Of a DNA stretch of 7,919 nucleotides, positions 1 through 5,797 are shown piece after piece. The notes under the pieces were generated by a model that saw only the letters and a list, made by a program, of their open reading frames with translations, did no database searches and had not been told where the DNA came from. Both the position numbers and the translations under genes were made by a program. Source of the DNA: JBOHPP01 sp050731755 (GTDB lineage: Bacteria > Methylomirabilota > Methylomirabilia > Rokubacteriales > CSP1-6); contig JBOHPP010000187.1 of the NCBI GenBank assembly GCA_050731755.1, positions 1 to 7,919 of the forward strand, read 5' to 3'. The first letter of the stretch is position 1, and each line of letters begins with the position of its first letter.

Positions 1-655
1 CGGGCTCGACCCGCTTCGGCTCGCGGGGCGGCATCGGGGGACGCGGCGGGGCCTGTAGCACTCGCGGCGGAGCGAAGAGCGGCGCCGGCTGCCGGGGCGC
101 CGGCCTGGGCGGCAATGGCGGCGATGGCCGCTCGATCGGCCGGAACGGGACGATCTTGGGCTCCGGCTTCTTCACCGTGGGAGGGGCGGGCGTCGGCGGA
201 ACCAGCGGCTTAGCCGCGGGCGGTGCCACCGGCTCGGGCAGCGGGGAGACGACCGGCTTGGGCTCCGGGATGACGTCCGCCAGCGGTTCCACCTCCACCA
301 GCTTTTCGGCCGGCCGGGGTTTGACGATGGTGGCCGCCGGCTTCAGCTCGACCGGAACCTCTTCGCCAGGCGTCTCCGCTTTCGCCTTTCGCGTTCGCGC
401 GGGCTTCTTCGGCGTCTGGCCCTCGACGCCGTCTTCCTTCGGCGCTTTGGCCCGCACCCGCTTCGGCTTGGCCTCCTCAGGGATCTCACGACCTCTGCCC
501 AGCTTGAGCCGTAGCTCGTTCGCCATCTGGAGATCGAGGGGCGACATGGCGCGGACGCCCTTCTTACCCATCTCCTCGGCGGCCAGGATCAGGTCCTTGC
601 TAGTGACGCCGAGTTCCTTGGCCAGCTCGATGATCTTTATCTTTGCCGCTGCCAA
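1..655 (-). CDS. infB: Translation initiation factor IF-2, N-terminal part (gene runs off the window)
   Basis: IF-2 is the cytoplasmic GTPase that brings initiator fMet-tRNA to the 30S subunit and promotes subunit joining. Only the first 218 residues are present. Residues 1-54 form the small helical IF2_N domain (KIKIIELAKELGV followed by a helix ending in MANELRLKL). After it comes a long low-complexity linker rich in Pro, Lys, Glu and Ala, typical of IF-2 from high-GC bacteria. The GTPase and C-terminal domains lie beyond position 1. I chose the TTG at 655-653 because the domain begins four residues later, two AGGAGG motifs precede it (nearest good spacing 10 bases), and the frame is closed by a stop at 694-692 with no ATG or GTG between. 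It is the last visible gene of the rimP-nusA-ylxR-infB operon. No ylxQ/L7Ae-like gene separates it from ylxR. Identity is near certain; the start is strongly supported. Confidence 0.95.
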   Translation of the reverse strand, partial: MAAAKIKIIELAKELGVTSKDLILAAEEMGKKGVRAMSPLDLQMANELRLKLGRGREIPEEAKPKRVRAKAPKEDGVEGQTPKKPARTRKAKAETPGEEVPVELKPAATIVKPRPAEKLVEVEPLADVIPEPKPVVSPLPEPVAPPAAKPLVPPTPAPPTVKKPEPKIVPFRPIERPSPPLPPRPAPRQPAPLFAPPRVLQAPPRPPMPPREPKRVEP

Positions 656-657
656 TG

Positions 658-671
658 CCTCCTCACCTCCT
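658..671 (-). promoter_or_regulatory. Duplicated Shine-Dalgarno of infB
   Basis: Two AGGAGG motifs lie at 671-666 and 663-658 on the minus strand, 10 and 2 bases before the TTG start of infB. The upstream one has usable spacing; the nearer one is probably too close to act alone. This strong site is what decides the unusual TTG start. Confidence 0.75.
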
Positions 672-673
672 CT

Positions 674-690
674 GAGCCACGCCGTGGCTC
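674..690 (-). other. Small hairpin just upstream of the infB ribosome binding site
   Basis: GAGCCAC (674-680) and GTGGCTC (684-690) form a perfect 7-bp stem with a 3-base loop, ending two bases before the infB Shine-Dalgarno. There is no T-run, so it is not an intrinsic terminator. It could isolate the ribosome binding site from structure in the upstream repeat or act as a processing site; either role is inference. The sequence also loosely resembles a degenerate edge of the neighbouring 63-bp repeat. Confidence 0.55.
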
Positions 691-703
691 GCTACGACGC
701 ACA

Positions 704-828
704 ACTCACTCAGGCTCGCCTCGGGCGGGCGTCCGGCCGGACGCCGCACGCCCTGCGGCTCGCACGACTCACTCAGGCTCGCCTCGGGCGGGCGCCCGGT
801 CGGTCGCCGCACGCCCTGCGGCTCGCAC
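704..828. repeat. Two-copy tandem repeat, 63-bp period, with central palindrome
   Basis: Copy 1 (704-765) and copy 2 (767-828) differ at only three of 62 positions. Both begin ACTCACTCAGGCTCGCCTCG and end CCTGCGGCTCGCAC. Copy 1 carries a perfect 18-bp palindrome at 728-745 (GGCGTCCGG/CCGGACGCC); the three differences in copy 2 all fall in the matching segment (792-807) and break its symmetry. Read on the minus strand, copy 2 encodes the last 19 codons and the stop of ylxR, and copy 1 is intergenic. The look is that of a REP-like interspersed element or a local duplication. No transposase or target-site duplication is visible. Confidence 0.9.
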
Positions 829-1083
829 AACCATAATCAACTCTGGGGCGGCCACGGAGGGCTTCCGAAATGCCGCGGCCAACCGTTTCATCGCCCGCTC
901 CACGCAGAGAGCCTCCACGCACACGTAGGCGCCCCGCCCCGGGCCGCCCGCGTCGGCCACCACCGTCCCGTCCGCCCGTCGCACCAGCCGCACCAGCGTG
1001 GCTTTGGGCCGGATCTTCCGGCACCCGACACACGTGCGCTGCGGTCGGCCGTCGCCGGCGACGCGCCCGGCACGCTCGCTCAC
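769..1083 (-). CDS. ylxR: YlxR-family RNA-binding protein (RnpM)
   Basis: YlxR (also called RnpM) is a small nucleic-acid-binding protein encoded in nusA-infB operons; in Firmicutes it has been reported to modulate RNase P. At 104 residues, it shows the family signatures RTCVGCR (17-23) and GRGAYVC (49-55), with the basic segment MKRLAAAFRK near 65-74. I start at GTG 1083-1081, which overlaps the nusA stop as GTGA and puts the first motif close to the N-terminus as usual. A longer frame reaching 1152 would run inside nusA and adds nothing family-like. A GAGGA lies 12 bases upstream, rather far, so expression probably depends on coupling to nusA. The C-terminal residues 86-104 (VRAAGRAATDRAPARGEPE) come entirely from copy 2 of the downstream tandem repeat and are not expected to be conserved. 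Family assignment is firm; the function in this organism is inferred. Confidence 0.92.
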   Translation of the reverse strand: MSERAGRVAGDGRPQRTCVGCRKIRPKATLVRLVRRADGTVVADAGGPGRGAYVCVEALCVERAMKRLAAAFRKPSVAAPELIMVVRAAGRAATDRAPARGEPE

Positions 1084-2399
1084 GCCGAGATCGCATCCTC
1101 GGATCCGCCAGCGTCCGAACTGCCGGCGCTTTGGGCGTGGTCGGCCACCCACTGGGCCGCGGCCGCATAGACCGTGTCGGCACGCTCGCTCACCTCGACG
1201 ATTGTGGCCAGGCGTTCCCGCCCCGCCTGCACGATGGCCAGGGGTGAGCTGAGGCCGGCCGCCACCAGCGCCTCGACCGCCTCGGGGCCGAGTCCGCCCA
1301 GGGCGGCAAGAGCCGCGCGGTCCACGCCCTCTTCAGCCGTCGCGCGCTCGGCCTCCAGTTCGGACTCGCTCTTGATGTCGATCCGCATGCCGGTGATCTT
1401 CGCGGCCAGCCGCGCGTTTTGCCCCTTCTTGCCGATGGCCAGGGACAGCTGGTTGTCGGGGACGACCACGAAGGCCGACGGTTGCCCGTCAGCGTCGGTC
1501 TCCTGGTCGATCGTCACCGAGGACACTTTGGCTGGCGAGAGCGCGCGGGCCACGAACGTCGCCGGATCGTGGGACCATTCGATGATGTCGATCTTCTCGC
1601 CGCGGAGCTCCCGGCTGATCACCTGGATCCGGGTGCCGCGCAGGCCGACGCAGGCACCGATCGGATCGACGTCGCGCTTGGTCGAGGCCACCGCCACCTT
1701 CGCTCGCTCGCCCGCTTCGCGGGCAGCGGCCTTGACCAGGACGATGCCCTCCTGGATCTCCGGGATCTCCGTCTCGAACAGCCGGGCCAGGAAACCCGGA
1801 TGCGTGCGCGAGAGCGTGATCTGCGGCCCCTTGATGGAGCGGCGCACCTCCAGCACCCAGGCCCGCACCCGGTCCCCGGGGTTGTAGCGCTCGCCAGGGA
1901 TCTGCTCGCGCTCGGGCAGGATCGCCTCCGCCTTGCCGATCTCGATGATCACGTTGCGCTTCTCGATCCGATGGACGACCCCGCGGAGGATCTGCCCTTC
2001 CTTGCCCTCGAACTCCTTGTAGATCCGGTCACGCTCGGCGTCTCGCACCCGCTGCAGAATGACCTGCTTCGCCGTCTGAGCCGCGATCCGCCCGAACTCC
2101 TGGGGCGGCAGCTCCTGCTCCAGCTCGTCGCCCAGCTCGGCGTCTGGATTCAGCGCCTTGGCCTCGCGGAGCCCGATTTCGAGCTTGGGGTCGGCGATCT
2201 CCTCCACCACCTTCTTGCGACAGTAAACCTTGAGGGCCCCGGTCTTGCGATCGATCTCCATGCGCACGTTCTCGGCGGCACCCAAGGTCTTGCGCGAAGC
2301 CGACAGCAGGGCAGACTCCAGCGCCTCGAAGAGAACCTCGGGGTCGATTCCCTTCTCGCGTCCGATCTGCTCGATAACCATCAACAGCTCGCGATTCAT
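1080..2399 (-). CDS. nusA: Transcription termination/antitermination protein NusA
   Basis: NusA binds RNA polymerase and nascent RNA, promoting pausing and hairpin-dependent termination and taking part in antitermination complexes. The 439 residues show the usual domain order. The N-terminal polymerase-binding domain spans about 1-130 (IGREKGIDPEVLFEALESAL at 12-31). An S1 domain covers about 133-200. KH1 has DPIGACVGLRGTRI at 245-258. KH2 has LAIGKKGQNARLAAKITG at 320-337. A single helix-hairpin-helix-like repeat lies around 357-415, followed by a Ser/Ala/Asp-rich tail. The length lies between the short Bacillus form (no C-terminal repeats) and the Escherichia form (two repeats). It starts at ATG six bases after the rimP stop, with GAGGA overlapping that stop at short spacing, and its stop overlaps the ylxR GTG. 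NusA is known in Escherichia coli to autoregulate its operon, which is relevant to the hairpin in the rimP leader. Confidence 0.98.
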   Translation of the reverse strand: MNRELLMVIEQIGREKGIDPEVLFEALESALLSASRKTLGAAENVRMEIDRKTGALKVYCRKKVVEEIADPKLEIGLREAKALNPDAELGDELEQELPPQEFGRIAAQTAKQVILQRVRDAERDRIYKEFEGKEGQILRGVVHRIEKRNVIIEIGKAEAILPEREQIPGERYNPGDRVRAWVLEVRRSIKGPQITLSRTHPGFLARLFETEIPEIQEGIVLVKAAAREAGERAKVAVASTKRDVDPIGACVGLRGTRIQVISRELRGEKIDIIEWSHDPATFVARALSPAKVSSVTIDQETDADGQPSAFVVVPDNQLSLAIGKKGQNARLAAKITGMRIDIKSESELEAERATAEEGVDRAALAALGGLGPEAVEALVAAGLSSPLAIVQAGRERLATIVEVSERADTVYAAAAQWVADHAQSAGSSDAGGSEDAISA

Positions 2400-2405
2400 C
2401 CGTCC

Positions 2406-2867
2406 TCATCCCCGACGCGGCCAGGGCACCTCGGCATCCAGGCGGGCCCTGGTCACGTCCGCCCGCGGCAACTCCACCCGCTCCCCTTCGCGCTCGAGCA
2501 CCAGCCGCTCCGGCGCCACGTCGGCGAGCCGGCCCCGCACCTCGCGGCCGTCGCTCAGCCAGCACCGCACCCGCTTGCCCCGGGCCCAGTGGTACTCCCG
2601 CTCCGTACGCAGGAGCCGGTCCAGCCCGGGCGAGGAGATCTCCAGATCGTACGACTCTTGAATCACCCCTGCCACGTCGAGAAGGTCGCCCACCTGGCGG
2701 CTCACCCGCTCGCAATCCCCGATGCCCACGCCGCCCGGCTTGTCGACGAACACCCTCAAGACCGAGCGTGGCCGGTGCTGGCGCCACTCCAGATCGACCA
2801 GCTCCAGCCCGTGCTGCCCGAGCACGGGCTGGATCAGTTCCTCGATGCTCCGCTCCGCATCCTGCAT
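2406..2867 (-). CDS. rimP: Ribosome maturation factor RimP
   Basis: RimP acts in the cytoplasm on late assembly of the 30S ribosomal subunit. The 153-residue protein has normal family length. The N-terminal alpha/beta domain includes GLELVDLEW (20-28) and LRVFVDKPGGVGIGDCERVS (37-56). The best family signature, YDLEISSPGLDRLL, is at 73-86, and an SH3-like C-terminal domain runs from about 90 to 150. The ATG at 2867-2865 is the only sensible start: no in-frame start codon is seen upstream before the terminator region, and the family N-terminus fits. No clear Shine-Dalgarno precedes it (the sequence before the ATG is ACGGGTCGGCCG), so translation may be modest or rely on leader structure. It is the first gene after the terminator/promoter gap and heads the rimP-nusA-ylxR-infB operon; nusA follows after six bases. 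Confidence 0.97.
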   Translation of the reverse strand: MQDAERSIEELIQPVLGQHGLELVDLEWRQHRPRSVLRVFVDKPGGVGIGDCERVSRQVGDLLDVAGVIQESYDLEISSPGLDRLLRTEREYHWARGKRVRCWLSDGREVRGRLADVAPERLVLEREGERVELPRADVTRARLDAEVPWPRRG

Positions 2868-2885
2868 CGGCCGACCCGTTAAAGT

Positions 2886-2911
2886 AAAAAACTGGGCAAC
2901 GCCCAGTTTTT
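2886..2911 (-). terminator. Intrinsic terminator after the ferredoxin gene / hairpin in the rimP leader
   Basis: AAAAACTGGGC (2887-2897) pairs perfectly with GCCCAGTTTTT (2901-2911) around a 3-base loop. On the minus strand the GC-rich core is followed by six Ts (2891-2886), giving a textbook Rho-independent terminator for the uppS-to-ferredoxin operon. The T-run on the plus strand makes it potentially bidirectional, although no plus-strand gene approaches it. It ends only 18 bases before the rimP start codon. Confidence 0.9.
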
Positions 2912-2915
2912 CAAG

Positions 2916-2944
2916 AATTTAGCACGTGCTTCCCGAGGAGGCAA
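2916..2944 (-). promoter_or_regulatory. Predicted sigma-70-type promoter of the rimP-nusA-ylxR-infB operon
   Basis: On the minus strand, TTGCCT (2944-2939) and TAAATT (2921-2916) are separated by exactly 17 bases. A TGC directly before the -10 supplies an extended -10 element. Each hexamer matches the consensus at four of six positions. The predicted start, about seven bases further on (near 2909), falls inside the right arm of the terminator hairpin, so the transcript would begin with that stem. The local AT-richness stands out against the GC-rich surroundings. Prediction by eye only. Confidence 0.6.
2921..2930. promoter_or_regulatory. 10-bp palindrome inside the promoter spacer (possible operator)
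   Basis: AGCACGTGCT is a perfect 10-bp palindrome overlapping the first base of the predicted -10 and part of the 17-base spacer. Its position would suit a regulator binding site, but a single short palindrome can arise by chance and no regulator is suggested by the context. Confidence 0.25.
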
Positions 2945-2987
2945 GACTCACGGCATCCGAAGCCCCTCGGGGGCGCGGCGAGAGGCC

Positions 2988-3320
2988 TCAGTGAGCGCCC
3001 GGCTTCTTGTTCGGTCCCTTCACGCCGGGCTCATAGCGCAGACGCTGGACGGGCGTGCCGCCGACGATGTGGGAGTCGAAAATCTCCTTGAGGTCGGACT
3101 CCTGAACGCCGTGATACCACACGTCGTCCGGGTAGACGACCATCATGGGGCCGTGACCGCACTGGGAAAAACACCCGGCCTTGTTGACGCGCACCTCGGT
3201 CTTGAGCCCGGCCTTGGCGCACTCCGCCCGCAGGAACTTGACATACTGTTCGACGTTGCCCTGAGTCGGGCAGGTTTCACCCGACGTGCACACGAAGATG
3301 TGAGTGCGGTATTGGCCCAT
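2988..3320 (-). CDS. Thioredoxin-fold [2Fe-2S] ferredoxin, coupled to ispG
   Basis: This 110-residue protein belongs to the thioredoxin-like (Shethna/NuoE-type) [2Fe-2S] ferredoxins. Four cysteines fit cluster ligation: C11 and C17 in FVCTSGETCPTQG, and C50 and C54 in NKAGCFSQCGHGP. C34 is an extra cysteine not expected to bind the cluster. The segment MMVVYPDDVWYHGV (59-72) and the GGTPVQRL near the C-terminus are typical of the family. There is no signal peptide, so it is cytoplasmic. Its ATG shares one base with the ispG stop (TGATG), and a GGAG lies 8 bases upstream inside ispG, so the two are probably translationally coupled. From this placement I infer that it may donate electrons to IspG, whose [4Fe-4S] cluster needs reduction; it could instead serve other reductases. 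The gene is last in its operon and is followed by the terminator. Family confident, partner inferred. Confidence 0.92.
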   Translation of the reverse strand: MGQYRTHIFVCTSGETCPTQGNVEQYVKFLRAECAKAGLKTEVRVNKAGCFSQCGHGPMMVVYPDDVWYHGVQESDLKEIFDSHIVGGTPVQRLRYEPGVKGPNKKPGAH

Positions 3321-4420
3321 CAGTCCGACTCCGCCGGGGCCGCGGCCGTGGCGGCCCGACGCTCGGCAATGAACTTGTCGACCTCCTCGCGCATCGCCCG
3401 CACGATGTCCTGCTCGGGCACCTTCCGGACAACCGCGCCGTTCCTGAAGATCAGGCCGATGCCCCGGCCTCCGGCCACACCGATGTCGGCGGCGCGCGCT
3501 TCCCCCGGCCCGTTCACCTCACATCCCATCACCGCGATGTGGATTTCCTCGTTGAGCCCTTTGAACTCCTCTTCGACCTCTCGGGCCAGCTTCACCAGAT
3601 CCACGTCGGCCCGCCCGCACGACGGACAGGACACGAAGGTGAGCCCGCCCTTGCGAAGCCCCAACGACTTCAAGATGTCGATGCCCACCCGCACCTCCTC
3701 GGTGGGGTCGGCCGACAACGAGACGCGGATCGTGTCGCCGATGCCCTCGCTCAACAGCGCGCCGAGACCGACGGCGGACTTGATCGTCCCCACGCCCGGC
3801 GTCCCCGCCTCGGTGACGCCCAGGTGGAACGGATAGTCGACCTGGTCGGCCAGCATCCGGTAGGCCTCGATCATCATCAGCGGATCAGAAGCCTTGAGCG
3901 AGATCTTCATCTCCGGATAGTTCAGGTCCTCGAGGATTCTGATGTGGCGCAGGGCGGACTCCACCATGCCCTGCGCCGTGGGCCCCCCATATTTAGCCAG
4001 CAGGTCCTTCTCCAGCGAACCAGCGTTGACGCCGATTCGGATGGGAATCTTGCGGTCCTTGGCGGTGCTGACGACCTCCTGGACGAAGGGCTTGCCCCCG
4101 ATGTTCCCGGGGTTGAGGCGGAGACCGTCGACTCCCTGCTCCAGCGCGATGAGGGCCAGCTTGTAATTGAAGTGGATGTCGGCCACCAGGGGGATCCGGA
4201 TCTGGCGCCGGATCTCCCCCAGCTTCTCGGCGGCCTCCTTCACGGGGACCGCGCAGCGGACGATGTCACAACCGGCCGCCTCCAGCGACCAGATCTCCAG
4301 CAGCGTCGCCGGCACGTCCCGGGTGTCGGTCTTGGTCATCGACTGCACGGTGATGGGAGCGTCACCGCCCACCGTCAGCCGCCCGAGCCGGAGCTGCCGC
4401 GTCCTGCGCCGTGTGATCAT
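3320..4420 (-). CDS. ispG: 4-hydroxy-3-methylbut-2-enyl diphosphate synthase, flavodoxin/ferredoxin-dependent (GcpE)
   Basis: IspG converts 2-C-methyl-D-erythritol 2,4-cyclodiphosphate into HMBPP, the penultimate step of the MEP isoprenoid pathway, in a two-electron reduction at a [4Fe-4S] cluster. The 366 residues match the short bacterial form: a TIM-barrel N-terminal domain (PITVQSMTKTDT at 22-33, VADIHFNYKLAL at 79-90, LRLNPGNIG at 100-108) and a C-terminal cluster domain. The ligands are visible: C265 and C268 in CPSCGR, C300 in VMGCEVNGPGEA, and E307 in the same motif as the known glutamate ligand. The ATG lies 12 bases after the rseP stop behind GGGGTGA. Its TGA overlaps the start of the ferredoxin gene. 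With dxr two genes upstream, the window carries two MEP-pathway steps. A short Ala-rich tail (355-366) is unremarkable. Confidence 0.98.
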   Translation of the reverse strand: MITRRRTRQLRLGRLTVGGDAPITVQSMTKTDTRDVPATLLEIWSLEAAGCDIVRCAVPVKEAAEKLGEIRRQIRIPLVADIHFNYKLALIALEQGVDGLRLNPGNIGGKPFVQEVVSTAKDRKIPIRIGVNAGSLEKDLLAKYGGPTAQGMVESALRHIRILEDLNYPEMKISLKASDPLMMIEAYRMLADQVDYPFHLGVTEAGTPGVGTIKSAVGLGALLSEGIGDTIRVSLSADPTEEVRVGIDILKSLGLRKGGLTFVSCPSCGRADVDLVKLAREVEEEFKGLNEEIHIAVMGCEVNGPGEARAADIGVAGGRGIGLIFRNGAVVRKVPEQDIVRAMREEVDKFIAERRAATAAAPAESD

Positions 4421-4432
4421 GTCACCCCGGCC

Positions 4433-5797
4433 CTATTTGAAGAATCGAAACGCGTCGAGTCGCACCAGGTCATTGTAGAGCGCCAGCACCATGATGAGCA
4501 TGAGGAGCACGAAGCCCACCTGCTGAGCCAGCTCGCGCTTGCGCACGGACAGCGGCCGGCCCAGAACCGCCTCGACGAGGAAGAAGAAGAGGTGGCCGCC
4601 GTCGAGCATGGGCACCGGCAGGAGGTTCAGGACGGCCAGGTTCACGCTGATCACCGCCGTGAAGATCGCCAACGGGGCGGTGCCTTCCTGGGCCTGCCGG
4701 CCGGTCTCGGAGGCGATCTGCACGGGGCCGCCGAGGTTCGACAAGGGGATCTGGCCGGTGACGATCTTCCAGAAGCCCTTCGTCGTCAGCACGGTCATGT
4801 CCCACGTCCGCACGACGCCGTACCAGACGGCCACCGGCGGCGAGTAGGCCGCGTAGCTCACCGTCCCGGTGACGATGCTGACGCCAATCCGGCCAACTTC
4901 CGTCTCCTGCCCGAGCGGCCCCTTCTCCTTGAACCGGCTGGCCGTCGCCTGGAGAGTCACCGGCCGACCCCCCCGCTCCACCGTGATGTCGATCGTCTGG
5001 CCGGGCCGCTTCTGGATGGCCTGCATCAACTCGTCGGGGGTGAACACCGGTCGGCCGCCGACGGCCACCACCTGGTCGCCGGGCCGGAGCCCGGCGCGCT
5101 CGGCGGGCGAGCCCGGGTTCACCGCGCCGATGTAGGGCACGAGCTTCGGCCCGGCACCGATCTCCCAGACCGTCTTCTCGTCCTTGAAGATCGGATCGCG
5201 GACCGTGGTGACCCGCGGCGTCACCGTCACCGTCTCTGGCCCGTCGTTTCGTTTCAGCCCGAGCTGCAAGGGCCGACCGTCCGATGCGCTGACGGCCCGT
5301 TCCACGTCCTCCCAGTACTCAACCCGCCGTCCCTCGACCGCGGTGATCACGTCATCCGTCCGGATGCCTGCGGCCGCGGCCGGCCCGCCCTCGACGACCC
5401 GCCCGACGACGGCCGGCCACACCGGACGTCCGATGGTGGCCAGGACGGCGATGAAGATCACCGCCGCCAACACGAAGTTCATCCCGGGCCCGGCGAAGAC
5501 GATGAGGAACCGCACCCACAACGGTTTGAGCGCGAACGCCTTGGCGGGATCCCAGGGCATGGCCGGGCCCGCCTCGATCGGGTTCTCCTCGCCCATCATC
5601 TTCACGTAGCCGCCCATCGGGATGGCCGACAGGCAGTACTCCGTCTCCTTGCCGCGCCAGCGTAGGAGCACCGGCCCGAAGCCGATCGAGAAGCGCTCGA
5701 CCCCCACGCCGGCCCAGCGGGCGACCAGGAAGTGACCCAGCTCGTGGATGAGGATCAACACCCCGATGACGACGACGAACGAGATGATGGTAGTCAC
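4433..5797 (-). CDS. rseP: RseP-family intramembrane site-2 zinc metalloprotease with two PDZ domains
   Basis: RseP cleaves membrane-spanning anti-sigma factors and leftover signal peptides in the inner membrane during envelope-stress signalling. I start at GTG 5797-5795, giving 454 residues; it overlaps the dxr stop as GTGA and has AGGAG 8 bases upstream. The open frame extends to 5848, but that adds a non-hydrophobic stretch before the first membrane helix. Helix 1 (about 4-24) contains the zinc-binding HELGH at 18-22. GPGMNF at 103-108 lies in the second helix (about 97-121). Two PDZ domains follow (about 125-195 and 215-285, the second with GSPAERAGLRPGDQVVAVGG). The third catalytic motif, NLLPVPMLDGGH, is at 391-402, with a last helix near 425-442. 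All catalytic motifs are intact. The anti-sigma substrate is not encoded in this window. Confidence 0.97.
   Translation of the reverse strand: MTTIISFVVVIGVLILIHELGHFLVARWAGVGVERFSIGFGPVLLRWRGKETEYCLSAIPMGGYVKMMGEENPIEAGPAMPWDPAKAFALKPLWVRFLIVFAGPGMNFVLAAVIFIAVLATIGRPVWPAVVGRVVEGGPAAAAGIRTDDVITAVEGRRVEYWEDVERAVSASDGRPLQLGLKRNDGPETVTVTPRVTTVRDPIFKDEKTVWEIGAGPKLVPYIGAVNPGSPAERAGLRPGDQVVAVGGRPVFTPDELMQAIQKRPGQTIDITVERGGRPVTLQATASRFKEKGPLGQETEVGRIGVSIVTGTVSYAAYSPPVAVWYGVVRTWDMTVLTTKGFWKIVTGQIPLSNLGGPVQIASETGRQAQEGTAPLAIFTAVISVNLAVLNLLPVPMLDGGHLFFFLVEAVLGRPLSVRKRELAQQVGFVLLMLIMVLALYNDLVRLDAFRFFK

Noticed and set aside
656..768. Possible ylxQ/L7Ae-like gene between ylxR and infB
   Set aside because: The gap is only 113 bases and is filled by repeat, hairpin and ribosome-site sequence. 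No coding frame of suitable length exists.
156..836. A plus-strand open frame with Ser/Gly/Thr-rich sequence and a 21-residue repeat at its end
   Set aside because: It is antisense to the Pro/Lys-rich linker of infB. The 21-residue periodicity merely reflects the 63-bp DNA repeat lying in an open frame.
1419..2882. A 487-codon open frame on the plus strand opposite nusA and rimP
   Set aside because: Same reason: a composition artefact of GC-rich codons on the other strand. It also runs into the terminator, and no domain is recognisable.
2886..2915. Alternative -35 TTGAAA overlapping the terminator
   Set aside because: TTGAAA is a good -35, but the only -10-like sequences downstream (TTTACT, TACTTT) lie at 20-23 bases, too far. 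The extended -10 promoter at 2916-2944 has ideal spacing.
2957..2974. Small GC-rich hairpin just after the ferredoxin stop
   Set aside because: A stem of only 4-5 bp with competing pairings and no T-run. The perfect hairpin at 2886-2911 is the convincing terminator.
3539..5665. A 708-codon open frame on the plus strand across ispG and rseP
   Set aside because: It is antisense to two unmistakable genes with intact catalytic motifs. Its product is low-complexity and rich in His, Arg, Asp and Leu with no family motif, as expected for the antisense frame of high-GC coding DNA.
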